Shown here: positions 55,235-64,000 of the stretch, piece by piece
Layout of the letters: the number at the start of each line of letters is the position of its first letter
Numbering within the stretch: position 1 is the first letter of the stretch
Assembly (NCBI GenBank): GCA_009767595.1
Contig: VSDK01010628.1
Span: 331,910-395,909, forward strand
Direction: 5' to 3'
Length of the DNA: 64,000 bases
From: Symbiodinium kawagutii
Taxonomy: Eukaryota; Sar; Dinophyceae; Suessiales; Symbiodiniaceae
Translations under genes and position numbers: made by a program
Notes under the pieces: model-generated
The model's input: only the letters and a program-made list of their open reading frames with translations
What the model was told of the DNA's origin: nothing
The model's database searches: none

Positions 55235-57818
55235 AGCCAAGGGGCCGGTCAGCCCATGGTGGCCAGGATTGCCGCCTCGAGGATATGGAGGCAGCGTACC
55301 CCTTCAAGAGCTCTGTGAAGGTGAAGTGTTGGAGAAGCTCCTCCACCCCGAGAAGAACTTGCTGCCGGAGGAGGAATGGCCGGTGGCTCTCCCTGAGCCA
55401 CGAGTTCATGCCGATGAGGCTCAATGGGATCTGTTGGCGAAGGAGCTTTATGAAAGAGGTTTGATTGAGGCGGTTGAAGAGCCTTTGCTGATTCGAGGAC
55501 GCCCCCTGAGAAATGGAGCTTTTGGGGTGGTGAAGAGTGGAAAATTTTTGCCGGATGAACGGCCAGTCCTTCGCCTGATCATGGACTTCAGGGCGGTGAA
55601 CAGCGTATGCCAAGTCCTGACTGGGGACATCCGCACTCTGACAGGAGCCCCATCGCTGCAGCACGTGGTGTTGCCTGAAGGGCAAGTGCTGAGGATGTCA
55701 ACGGACGACCTCATAGCAGCGTTCTACCTGTTTGAGCTCCCACGTGGATGGTCGAAGATGATGACCTTCTCACAGCCGGTGTCCTGGCGCTCCCTTGGAG
55801 TGGAGCGAGAGGGCAAGGTGCTGGTGGGGGCAAAAGTCCTTCCAATGGGTTGGGCAAGTGCTGTAGGGGTCCTCCAGCATGCGCATCGCAGACTGGCGTT
55901 GCGGAGCCCGTTGCAAGGAGGAGCCGGCCTGTTGGGAAGATGCGAGATCAGGAGAGACACCCCGTTCCCGGACTTGGCCACAGAAGGATCGATTTGGTCC
56001 CTGTACCTGGACGACACAAACCTGATGGAAGTGATGTCCCAGAGGATGGCCAAGGAACTTGCCAACAAGCCGTCAGAAGAGCAGGCCCGACTCAGGTTGG
56101 CTTATGAGCATTGGGGAATCCCGGTGTCCTTGGAGAAAGCTCGAGTGAGGGCCGCTGAGGTGGAAAAGCTGGGGGCCGTGATCAATGGTGATCTTGGCCT
56201 GGTGCGAACGGCCATGAAGAGGGCCTTAGACTCCATCTCATTGGGGTTCTGGCTTCTGAGGCAAGAGCGAGTGCCTCGAAAGGCCATCCAAGTTTTCTTG
56301 GGGAAAGAGGTTCATACTCTGCAGTTTCGCCGGCCTCTCTTCGCGATCTTTGATTACCTCTGGAAGGAGGTGGCTTCGGGTGAAGTGATGGTTGAGCTGG
56401 GGCCGAAATCGGTAGAGGAAGTGCTCCTCGCAGGATTCTGCCAACCTCTCAGGTTCACTGACCTTCGAGCAAAACTGAATGAGGTAGTGACGGCCTCGGA
56501 TGCTTGTGAGACTGGAGGTGGGATGGTCTACAGCAGCAAGTTGTCCATTCAGGGCATCAGAGAGACCTGCGCAGTGGAATCAGCCATGGATGAAATCCCA
56601 GAGCAGAACCTTGGAGGTGAGGAGCCCCAGCAGATTGTAGTGTTCGACTTTTTCAGCGGAATTGGAGGGCTTTCCCGAGCCTTGGAGCATGCTCAAGTGG
56701 ACGTGGCGCTCCTGGTCGTCGTGGAAAAGGATCGAGACTGCAAGCGGCTGAACAAAGTGAGATGGCCAGGCTGTGAAGTGATGAGTGACATTGAGAAAGT
56801 CACCAAGAAGGAGCTGGAGAAAGCCATCAGAAATGTGGCGGGGGTCACAGGTGTCATTGCCGGAGGAGGAAGCCCGTGCCAAGGGCTCTCGAAGTTGTCG
56901 GCTCACCGGCAACACTTGCGAGACCCCAGATCAGCTTTGTTTTACAAGTTGAAAGAGGTGTTGACGTGGATTGGTGAGATTGCCAGAGAGATGGGAATCT
57001 GGAGTCTGAGGTTTGTCGAAAACGTCGAGGGAGACGAGGCCGACATTCGGGAGATGAGCAGGGTTATGCAACAAAGACCAGTCAAGTTGTGTTCGAGTGG
57101 TCTCTCTCGAGTTCGAAGGCCTCGACTGTTTTGGTGCAGCCGCCAGGTGGAAGATCGCCCATCTTTTGAACAGGTGGGGCATGAGTTATATGATGAGCTC
57201 ATCTTCAGTGAGAAGACTGAGCCCTTGGAAGCTGTGTTTGGTCCGGACCACGTTTGGCGTGGAGGGGCCAAGGATGAGGAGCTACGTCTCCCGACCTTCA
57301 CCAGGTGCATTCCAAGAAGAAGTCCTCCTCCGGTCCCTGCTGGGATCAAGAGCTGCAATGAGCAGACGCTGCAGCTGTGGCGGAAAGACCTGATGAAGTA
57401 CCCGCCGTATACATACAAAGAGGAGTTCCTGGTGTTCCCGGCAAAGTTGAAGGGGGCACCAGGACGTGTTGCCACGTCGACTGAGAGGGAGAAATTGATG
57501 GGCTTCAAAGCAGGCCACACCTTGGCGCTGTTTCGGACTCCTCCAAAGGACAAAGAGGAAGAAGCAGCCCAGGAAGTGGACCGATGCGCGGCCATTGGCA
57601 ACAGCTTCCACACCGTAGCCGTAGGGGTCTTGTTAGACCTTTGGCTATGGAGCACCGGGATTCGAGTGGATCCCCTTGGCGCCACGGCCATCGTCGAAGC
57701 ATGGCATCAGTCGATGAATGAGGAGGCTCGACCTCTGGACAGCCCCGTGGCTGATGAGGGGTCAAAGCATGATGATGCCTACCTCACCGCCGAAGAGGAG
57801 GAAGCAGTGCGCATCTGA
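55235..57818 (+). CDS. RT, RNase H start and cytosine C5-methyltransferase polyprotein of element 2
   Basis: The frame is open from 55173 with no ATG before the RT motifs, so it was part of a longer Gag-pol protein. RT: LIMDFRAVN, RMSTDDLIAAFYLFELPRG (catalytic Asp near 55704), VLPMGWASAVGVLQHAHRRL, YLDD at 56006-56017. RNase H strand 1: VTASDACETGGGMVYSS (Asp codon at 56499). The methyltransferase follows: motif I VFDFFSGIGGLSRALE (about 56640), motif IV GGGSPCQGLS (catalytic Cys codon at 56877), motif VI RFVENVEGDE (Glu at 57018), motif VIII region SRVRRPRLFW (about 57105), motif X AIGNSFHTVAVGVLLD (about 57590). All key residues are present, so both enzymes look potentially active. The stop is at 57816. 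Confidence 0.85.
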
Positions 57819-57829
57819 AGGCCCAGCCC

Positions 57830-58339
57830 AGCACTGAGTGGCTTCGACTCTCCAGCCATGCCAACCTGGGCATGGATGATCCAAGATTGTTGGCGGTCCG
57901 GCTGATCCATCAGTACTTGCGACGAGTCGAGTACAGAGGAAGCGATGTGCGTTTGGACCTCCAGACTGTCTACAAGCCTGACTCCGTCTGCCGCACTTCG
58001 ATTGACCCACAAAAGTGGGCATGGAGGACCGGCCAATGCTACCCATTTCCAAAAGGGCAGCACATCAACGTGCTGGAACTGAAGGCAATTCTGCGGGCAC
58101 TCGAATGGAGAGCTCGCTCAGCCAGTTTTCACTCGGTGCGTTTCATGCACCTGTCGGACAGCCAAATCTGTCTAGCTGTCCTTTGCAAGGGACGATCTTC
58201 AAGCCGAACCATTAACCACATCCTGCGACGCATCCATGCTCTCTGCTTGGCGCTCAACTTGTTTCCTCTCTGGGCTTGGGTGGCCTCAAGGCTGAACCCA
58301 GCCGATGAGCCCTCACGACGGTATGCCAAAGGCCGTTGA
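57830..58339 (+). CDS. RNase H remainder of element 2
   Basis: In another frame than the methyltransferase (the shift lies at about 57815-57830, where KAQPSTEWL begins). Encodes DVRLDLQTVYKPDSVCRTSI, HINVLELKAILRALEWRARS (catalytic Glu), FMHLSDSQICLAVLCKGRSS (catalytic Asp) and SRLNPADEPSRRYAKGR (last Asp). Together with SDAC at 56499 this completes the D-E-D-D set of RNase H, so the methyltransferase is inserted between strand 1 and the rest of the RNase H fold. The frame change may be decay or programmed. Confidence 0.75.
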   Translation, partial: STEWLRLSSHANLGMDDPRLLAVRLIHQYLRRVEYRGSDVRLDLQTVYKPDSVCRTSIDPQKWAWRTGQCYPFPKGQHINVLELKAILRALEWRARSASFHSVRFMHLSDSQICLAVLCKGRSSSRTINHILRRIHALCLALNLFPLWAWVASRLNPADEPSRRYAKGR

Positions 58340-59309
58340 ATGGAGAGAAACAAAAGCAGAGCGCAAAGAGCAACGCAGGAAAATTGGGCGGCTTGGAGAT
58401 CAAAAAGTTTCACCTCTCACCTTGCAGAGGTACACAGGAGCTCTAAGAGACCTGGGAAGGTTTGCTGGTCTCACCATTGGACGCGTATTGGCGCGCACTG
58501 ATATGGAGTCCTTCCTCGCCAGCTACATCGAACATCTTTGGGAGGAAGGAGAATCGAAAACTACAGCAAGCTACACAGTAGCTGCGGTGCAGTTTCACCA
58601 ACCGCAGTGGAAGAGCCAACTTCGGGAACCATGGAGGCTTTTGTCTCTGTGGAGCAAATATGAGCAACCTCGACGTGCCACCCCTCTGTCCCCGCAACTG
58701 TTGTTCGCCTTCTGTGGCGTGCTGGAGCAGTGGGGTTGGAAGAGGCTGAGTTGCCTAGCAGTGGTGGCCTTCTGTGGCTTGCTGCGCACAGGCGAACTTT
58801 TCCTCCTCCGTCGAGGTCATGTTGCTCTACCAAACAAAGCGGGGCAACCTGCAATCCTTTTCCTCGAGGACACCAAGACCACGCAACGAAACCAATTGCT
58901 GTGGGAAAAGGTCCTCATCTACGAAGAGGTAGCCCTCAACTGCCTGCGCACCCTTTGCCGTGGCCTTCAACCTCAAGATGCCCTGGCAGACCAATCTCCA
59001 CAAAAGTTCAGAGCCTTGTGGAAACAAGTGGTGGCACACTTGGGCCTCTCTGCTTTCAACTACCTGCCCTACTCACTTCGCAGAGGAGGTGCAACAGCAG
59101 CCTACAACAATGGCACTACCCTGGACCAACTCTTGGAGAAGGGCAGGTGGAAGCACATAGCCACTGCCCGATTATACTTGGACCAGGCGCTCCAGGAGTA
59201 CACAGCTCTGTCTTTGCCCTCCCAGTCCCAGCCCTTGATCCGCGCAGCACACAAAGCCTTTGTGACTGCCGGAAAGGGACGCGTGGAGAGGGGTTCCTGG
59301 CCAACTTAA
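58305..59309 (+). CDS. Tyrosine recombinase (integrase) of element 2
   Basis: 334 codons from ATG at 58305, overlapping the RNase H end by 35 nt in another frame. N-terminal core-binding helices include SPLTLQRYTGALRDLGRFAG. Catalytic residues are visible: box I Arg161 in FCGLLRTGELFLLRRGH, box II Arg259 in LPYSLRRGGATAAYN (with Tyr or Ser where His is usual), His284 and the nucleophile Tyr291 in GRWKHIATARLYLDQ. The set is complete enough for activity. It would integrate the double-stranded circular copy at GCATG. Its last eight codons lie inside the B1 repeat. Confidence 0.8.
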   Translation: MSPHDGMPKAVEWRETKAERKEQRRKIGRLGDQKVSPLTLQRYTGALRDLGRFAGLTIGRVLARTDMESFLASYIEHLWEEGESKTTASYTVAAVQFHQPQWKSQLREPWRLLSLWSKYEQPRRATPLSPQLLFAFCGVLEQWGWKRLSCLAVVAFCGLLRTGELFLLRRGHVALPNKAGQPAILFLEDTKTTQRNQLLWEKVLIYEEVALNCLRTLCRGLQPQDALADQSPQKFRALWKQVVAHLGLSAFNYLPYSLRRGGATAAYNNGTTLDQLLEKGRWKHIATARLYLDQALQEYTALSLPSQSQPLIRAAHKAFVTAGKGRVERGSWPT

Positions 59310-59697
59310 AGTTGCCAGTTTCTGTTGAGAAGCCAAAGGCTTCTTTGCGTTGGAGGAGTTCCAACTAGTCAAGAACTACTTGACCCCGGAACCAAAAAGG
59401 GTGGGTGCGCTGGTGGGTGTCAAGGTGTGAAGACATGAAGTAGTGCATGTGTGATCCTAAAAGGGGAAGCATGCACGATAAATGTCCACACCATAGCTTG
59501 AGGCTCCCTCCTACCTCCCCAGCTCCACCGTTGGAGAGGGGTTCCTGGCCAACTTAAAGTTGCCAGTTTCTGTTGAGAAGCCAAAGGCTTCTATGCGTTG
59601 GAGGAGTTCCAACTAGTCAAGAACTACTTGACCCCGGCACCAAAAAGGGTGGGTGCGCTGGTGGGTGTCAAGGTGTGAAGACATGAAGTAGTGCATG
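59284..59697 (+). repeat. B1-A2-B2 split direct repeat end of element 2
   Basis: B1 59284-59449, A2 59445-59506, a 25-bp spacer (CCTCCTACCTCCCCAGCTCC...), B2 59532-59697. B1 and B2 match at 164 of 166 positions; A2 equals A1 exactly. B1 and A2 overlap by GCATG, and B2 ends in GCATG. Confidence 0.95.
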
Positions 59698-60299
59698 AAC
59701 AATAGCTGATGGGTACTGTAATTGGTAGATTGTGAATGAAGAACGAAGTTTAGAGTTTAGAGTCAAAGATCTGACGTACGGAAAGCTGAAGCAGGTATCT
59801 CGCCCAGAAGAAGAAATGCCAGAGAGCAAGACATGTCAGAGAGAAAGGGATGTGTCAGAAAGAGATGTGAGGAGACAGGCACGTGGGTGAAAGATAGCAC
59901 TGACACGGAACGTATGAAACACTGTGTTTCTTCCATAGTTTGGTGCTGCCGGATGGAATTGCTCCGCAATTGGGAAGTAAAAAGCGTCGAAGTTGAAAAT
60001 TTGGATTCCCGGAGAAGCTGCAGCGCAAAGTACCTTGGAAGTTAAGATGTTGAAAATTGGCCAAGCATGAAGCACCTTGGAAGTCAAACTGGTCAGAAAA
60101 CTGACGGAATTACGCATAACTAGCCGGGAATATGCCAAATATGCGTGGATCGGTTTCTGGAGTTATTCATGGATGGCTGTACCGCCTATACCCCCTAGGA
60201 ATTCTTACTCCCAGCGAAGGAGTTCGTGGAAGGTTTGAAATTGATGGACCGCATGGCAGGTGAACTATGCAATTTGGGAGGATGGATCTTGCCCCACCG
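59698..60299. other. Right flank of element 2, no gene on plus strand
   Basis: 59698-59740, on the minus strand, looks like the upstream end of the exon interrupted by element 2 (acceptor-like TACCCATCAG). The rest is spacer with the word CACCTTGGAAGT repeated at 60032 and 60072. Confidence 0.4.
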
Positions 60300-60558
60300 A
60301 CGAAGACATGAGCAGTCCAAAACTTTCCAGCGATTCCTTGTGGATTATCGCTGCCAGGCAATCTCAATCCAACATGGCGACCGCTACAAAACACCCAACA
60401 CATCCCATCCATTCCCATCCTCATCCACTGCGCCAGATCGAAAGCGTGACCTTCATGAGAGACGTCGTAGTGGTTGCCAAAGCTGCAGACGCGAGCTCCC
60501 CAAGCACCTTGCGCAAAACAGTTGGAGCTTTGGTGCCGGTGGCAGCCCTCAGATTGGT
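60300..60558 (+). CDS. Candidate exon or exons, unrecognised
   Basis: The plus frame encodes DEDMSSPKLSSDSLWIIAAR (to 60357) and, after a CTGCGCCAG acceptor at 60436, IESVTFMRDVVVVAKAADAS and RKTVGALVPVAALRL, ending at a GT (TTG|GTCTAG). The frame stays open across the 79-nt spacer, which could be an intron, but phases do not fit a GC donor at 60358. It reads like an alpha-helical repeat protein. No family named. Confidence 0.35.
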
Positions 60559-60886
60559 CTAGCAAGGATGGCATGGTATGGCATGGTGTGGCGTGGTGTG
60601 GTATGCTGCATCATGGAGTATACACAGTCTACGTATCGCAATGCTGCACAATACAATGCAATACTGTGCAATACTGCATCGTTTTTTGCGGGAGTATGTC
60701 CACCGATTTGTCGTGGTTGATGCTAATGTTGTTTTCGTTGAGGGTTTTACTACCTGGAATTGTATGTAATGTCATGCCATAGGGCGCGGAGAATTGATAT
60801 GTGTAAACCATTTTTATTGATTTTTATTGTAACACCACATAAAGCTGCAAATGCACCTAGACCAGGAAGACAAATTGACATTCAGA

Positions 60887-61175
60887 TTGATGGATGGATG
60901 GATGGATGGATGGATGGATGGATGGATGGATGGATGGATATATGGATATATGGATATATGGATATATGGATATATGGATATATGGATATATGGGTATATG
61001 GATACATGGATATATGGATATATGGATATATGGATATATGGATATATGGATATATGGATATATGGATATATGGATATATGGATATATAGATATATAGATT
61101 GTAGATAGATAGATAGGTAGGTAGGTAGGTAGATAGGTAAATGATAGGTAGATCATTAGATATGTAGATAGATAC
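60887..61175. repeat. GGAT to GGATATAT to TAGG repeat ladder
   Basis: About twelve GGAT units (60887-60938) pass into about nineteen 8-bp ATATGGAT units (60939-61090), one altered to GGGTATAT and one to GGATACAT, then TAGATATA, TAGA and TAGG units. Open frames (WIYGYMDI) on both strands are artefacts. Confidence 0.95.
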
Positions 61176-61254
61176 GTTGCAGATATCATGATGAGATCAG
61201 ATCAGAGTAGATTAGATTTATAAGAATCTTTGAGCCACAGACTGAGGGAGTCAA

Positions 61255-62075
61255 TTTTATTTTGTTTCATTGTTTTTTCATTTTGGTTTTCCTTTTTTTT
61301 CATTTCATTTTTTGCTTCTATTTTGGTTTTCATTTTATGATCATTTTATTTTCATTTTATGTTAATTTTATTTTCATTTTATTTTCATTTTTTTTAATTT
61401 TATTTTCATTTTCCTTGCCTCTGGCACCTGAAATCCAGGAAAACCATGAAAATCAACGAAAAACAATGGAAAACCATGAAAATACCAAGGAAAATGAAAA
61501 AAAAAGAAAATAAAATGAAAATAAAATGAAAATCTAAACTCAAAGTTGCAGATGTTCACTTCGAACCTCAAAATCTTGAAAAACTCGAGGATATGTTCAT
61601 GTTTTTTTCATTGATTTCATTTTTTTTCATGTTCCTTGCCTCTGGCACCTGAAATCCAGGAAAACCATGAAAATCAATGAAAAACAATGGAAAACCATGA
61701 AAATACCAAATAAAATGAAAATCTAAACTCAAAGTTGCAGATGTTCACTTCGAACATCGAAAAACTCAAGGATATTTTCATGTTTTTTTCATTTGTTTTC
61801 CATGTTATTTTCATTTTCCTTGCCTCTGGCACCTGAAATCCAGGAAAACCATAAAAATCAATGAAAAACAATGGAAAACCATGAAAATACCAAGGAAAAT
61901 GAAAAACAATTAGAATAAAATGAAAATCTAAACTCAAAGTTGCAGGTGCCACAGGCAAGGAAAATGAAAAAAACATGAAAAATATGCAAAAAAAGATCAA
62001 CAATGAAAATAAGATGAAAAAAATGATTTTAAAAAAATGAAAACCAAAATGAAAACCAAAATGTTAAAAACAATG
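61255..62075. repeat. A/T-rich tandem repeat with an inverted end
   Basis: Units starting CCTTGCCTCTGGCACCTGAA occur at 61413, 61634 and 61818 (spacing 221 and 184), each followed by AATCCAGGAAAACCATGAAA and later TAAACTCAAAGTTGCAGATG. At 61944-61972 the unit start recurs inverted (CAGGTGCCACAGGCAAGG). Between units are TTTTCATTTT tracts. Confidence 0.85.
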
Positions 62076-62119
62076 AAAAAAATAAATCAATGACTTCCAG
62101 TCCCTGGCTGGGAAAGATT

Positions 62120-62310
62120 ATCATAAGATTAGATTAGATCAGATAGATATACAGATAGACAGACAGATAGATCGACAGATAGATAGACAGACAGCTAGCT
62201 AGTTAGGTAGATCGATTCATGGAGAGATAGATAGATAAGTACGGGGATAAGTAAAATAGAGATGGAGATAGTAGGACAGACAGGAAGAGAGATTGAGAGA
62301 AAGAGACAGA
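62120..62310. repeat. GATA/CAGA tetranucleotide repeat
   Basis: Irregular GATAGATA, CAGATAGA and GAGAGA units, in the same family of simple repeats as 61100-61175. Confidence 0.85.
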
Positions 62311-64000
62311 CATATTTTGACAGCTATCGTAATTGCACTGCATTGAGTTTGATAGGCATATAGACAGCTGTGATGGATAGGTACACCTCTACCTCAACCA
62401 GATTTCATGTTCAGGTGTGGGTACTGCTCAACACAAAGTTCCTGGCATTTTCTAGCACACAAAATGATGATGCAGGTTACACTCTTGGTAGCTCGATACC
62501 AAATGGTTGTGGGTCTCAAAGCTAGTCTCAAAGTTACTCGCTGAAAACATTCCAAGCGTTTGAATGAGAAAGGTGGGAGGTTAATCATTTTCTGGAGTCA
62601 AGTCGATATTACTTTTATTCATTTTGGGACGAAAAAAGCTGTGGTCCTATGGATTTGACCCTAAGTGCAATATTAAAGTAGAGTATGGTGCTAGGGATTT
62701 GTTAGTGGATTTGTTGCCCATGTTTGGTAGACTGCATCAGTTGGTGACTGGTGCAATCCGCTGTCAAATGTCAAATACACTGGAGCCTTTAACCAGTAGG
62801 TGACCGACAGCGCATAAAGTCCTGATCTCATTTGCAAAGAATAAGCGTTTCACTGCTCATGATGTTGCCTACTGTTCCCATCATGGTACCCGGGAGTGAG
62901 CGTGATGAGCGTGTGGGAAATCTCGTGATGAGGTGATGAACATGGCAGTGATTGGATCATTGACTACTGCTGTGAACGACGTTTCAGGGTGGTATATTCC
63001 CCTGTTGGTTAACATCACCTATTAGATCCTAGTAGCCGTTAGTTGTTAGCTGTGAACATTATTAGCTGTGAGCAATCGTGAATCATCCCACCAATGATCA
63101 CTGATGATTCAATACTTTTTTCAAAAGCTCAAGATGACTGGTATTTTTTACCAAAAAAAAAACATATGCGGTGTATTTTGGCGTACTATACTAAAATGTA
63201 TACCAAACATGAGGTACCTCCAAGAGGTCAATACTAGTTGGTGTTTCGGGAGCCACATAGCGGTATAACACCCACCATCATTCGCTGCTACTGCTAGTAC
63301 TAACCACATCATCAGCGATGTTTTTTGTGTAACTACCCTGACGTTGCTGGACTGCGACTGACATAGACTGCTCAAGGGGCCCGTGTGGCCTACGGGCGCT
63401 GCAGTGGGAGCAAAGAAGCAGCACTTTTTCGCAAAGACTGGGAACTTTCCAGCAGAACGTAGGGAAAATATTGGTTTGAAAGGTGATGTAAGGTGCTTGG
63501 TATCCCAATGATAGGGCAGCCCAGTCCAAGGCATTGCGGCCGAGATGAGCAATCCTCAGATCCCACAGGCAGATCACTTTTTTGGGAATCAATGGTTTTC
63601 AGGATCTATTCCAAGCTTGGATGTTAGGTGAATAAAATTCTCCGAGAACAGGTATCCCATGGCGGTGAATGGTGGTGAACACTTAGCGGTTGATATTGAT
63701 GAACATGAAAAAAAAATCAATTGGGTGGTACGGCTGTTTTGTGCAAGGCCATGACTGGCATACTGGAGCATTCAAGGGTGACCTCACCCAAGCTAAGTAT
63801 CTCTACTTCAGATATCACTCTATACCTACTCTAAGTATCTCCAATCAAGATATCAGCCAGGAAATCGATATTCTTATCGTGTGTACGCGCGGTCCCGTGC
63901 TCCTACCTCCGGTGTGCATGGTGCCTTGGCCCAAATGGAGATGTTGGCGCTTTGGCAATTTGGCACCCCTGATTTTGACTGATTGATTTGCAACAAAAGG
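62311..64000. other. No supported gene
   Basis: A minus frame at 63278-63592 contains LRIAHLGRNALDWAALSLGY, whose ALDWA word hints at an ankyrin-type helix pair, but it is too little to call. The rest is spacer with ATGATG words. Confidence 0.4.

Larger units (their letters stand above)
34475..59697 (+). mobile_element. YR retrotransposon with cytosine methyltransferase and split direct repeats (element 2), interrupted
   Basis: Order: A1 repeat (34475-34536), leader, Gag frame (34885-36282), second frame (to about 37290), a foreign block of about 17.7 kb, then RT plus RNase H start plus C5-methyltransferase (55235-57818), RNase H remainder (57830-58339), YR (58305-59309), B1-A2-B2 (59284-59697). 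A1 and A2 are identical over 62 bp and B1 and B2 differ at 2 of 166. Both outer ends carry GCATG, and joining them recreates the internal B1-A2 junction TAGTGCATGTGTGATCC. That is the expected signature of YR-mediated integration of a circle by a PAT/Ngaro-like element. DNMT capture by dinoflagellate retrotransposons has been reported (de Mendoza and colleagues, 2018, from memory). Confidence 0.8.

Noticed and set aside
34475-59697. Long terminal repeats of an LTR retrotransposon
   Set aside because: The end repeats are split and offset (A1 ... B1-A2-B2) and the element encodes a tyrosine recombinase, not a DDE integrase.
60760-61189. Open frames repeating [12 protein letters not shown] and YLPTYLP
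   Set aside because: Produced by the GGAT/GGATATAT array; no stop codons arise because of the repeat words.

Overview
The window looks like nuclear DNA of a dinoflagellate, most probably a Symbiodiniaceae species. This rests on gene and element families I recognise from memory, not on a search. The signs are: two kinds of tyrosine-recombinase (YR) retroelement with methyltransferase domains, one of them a true C5-cytosine methyltransferase inside the polyprotein; host coding sequence cut into many small exons whose introns often start with GC or GA instead of GT; abundant small hairpin elements; and long ATGG/CCAT- and TA-rich simple repeats. There is no bacterial operon structure, rRNA or CRISPR. 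A run of 17 N at 45068-45084 shows this is a scaffolded draft.

Layout. 1-13.7 kb: mostly non-coding, with hairpin elements (here MITE-1, -2, -3), a 470-bp compound trinucleotide repeat, two cysteine-rich exon candidates (4.9 and 7.6 kb, plus strand) and two minus-strand exon candidates (11.0 and 11.6 kb). 13.8-22.25 kb: a decayed DIRS-like element in the unusual order YR, Gag, zinc finger, methyltransferase-like, RT, RNase H, closed by a complex of direct and inverted repeats. 22.3-34.2 kb: scattered plus-strand exons, including a well-supported three-exon AdoMet methyltransferase (27.5-30.9 kb) and a clean two-exon pair (32.9-33.4 kb).

34475-59697: a second YR retroelement. It has an A1 repeat, Gag, RT, C5 methyltransferase, RNase H and YR, and ends in a B1-A2-B2 repeat block. 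A1 equals A2 at 62/62 positions and B1 equals B2 at 164/166, which is the split-direct-repeat layout of PAT/Ngaro-type elements. The methyltransferase sits inside the RNase H domain.

The second element is cut in two. Between Gag (ends about 37.3 kb) and RT (starts about 55.2 kb) lies about 17.7 kb carrying a minus-strand, intron-rich host-type gene or genes with another methyltransferase-like domain (PCSSWIF...EQP). Near-perfect 29-bp hairpins sit at both edges. The outer ends of the retroelement appear to interrupt a minus-strand exon.

59.7-64 kb: simple-sequence ladders (GGAT to GGATATAT), an A/T-rich tandem repeat, and little coding. The main biological theme is methyltransferase-type folds carried by or nested in mobile DNA: four different ones occur in this window.
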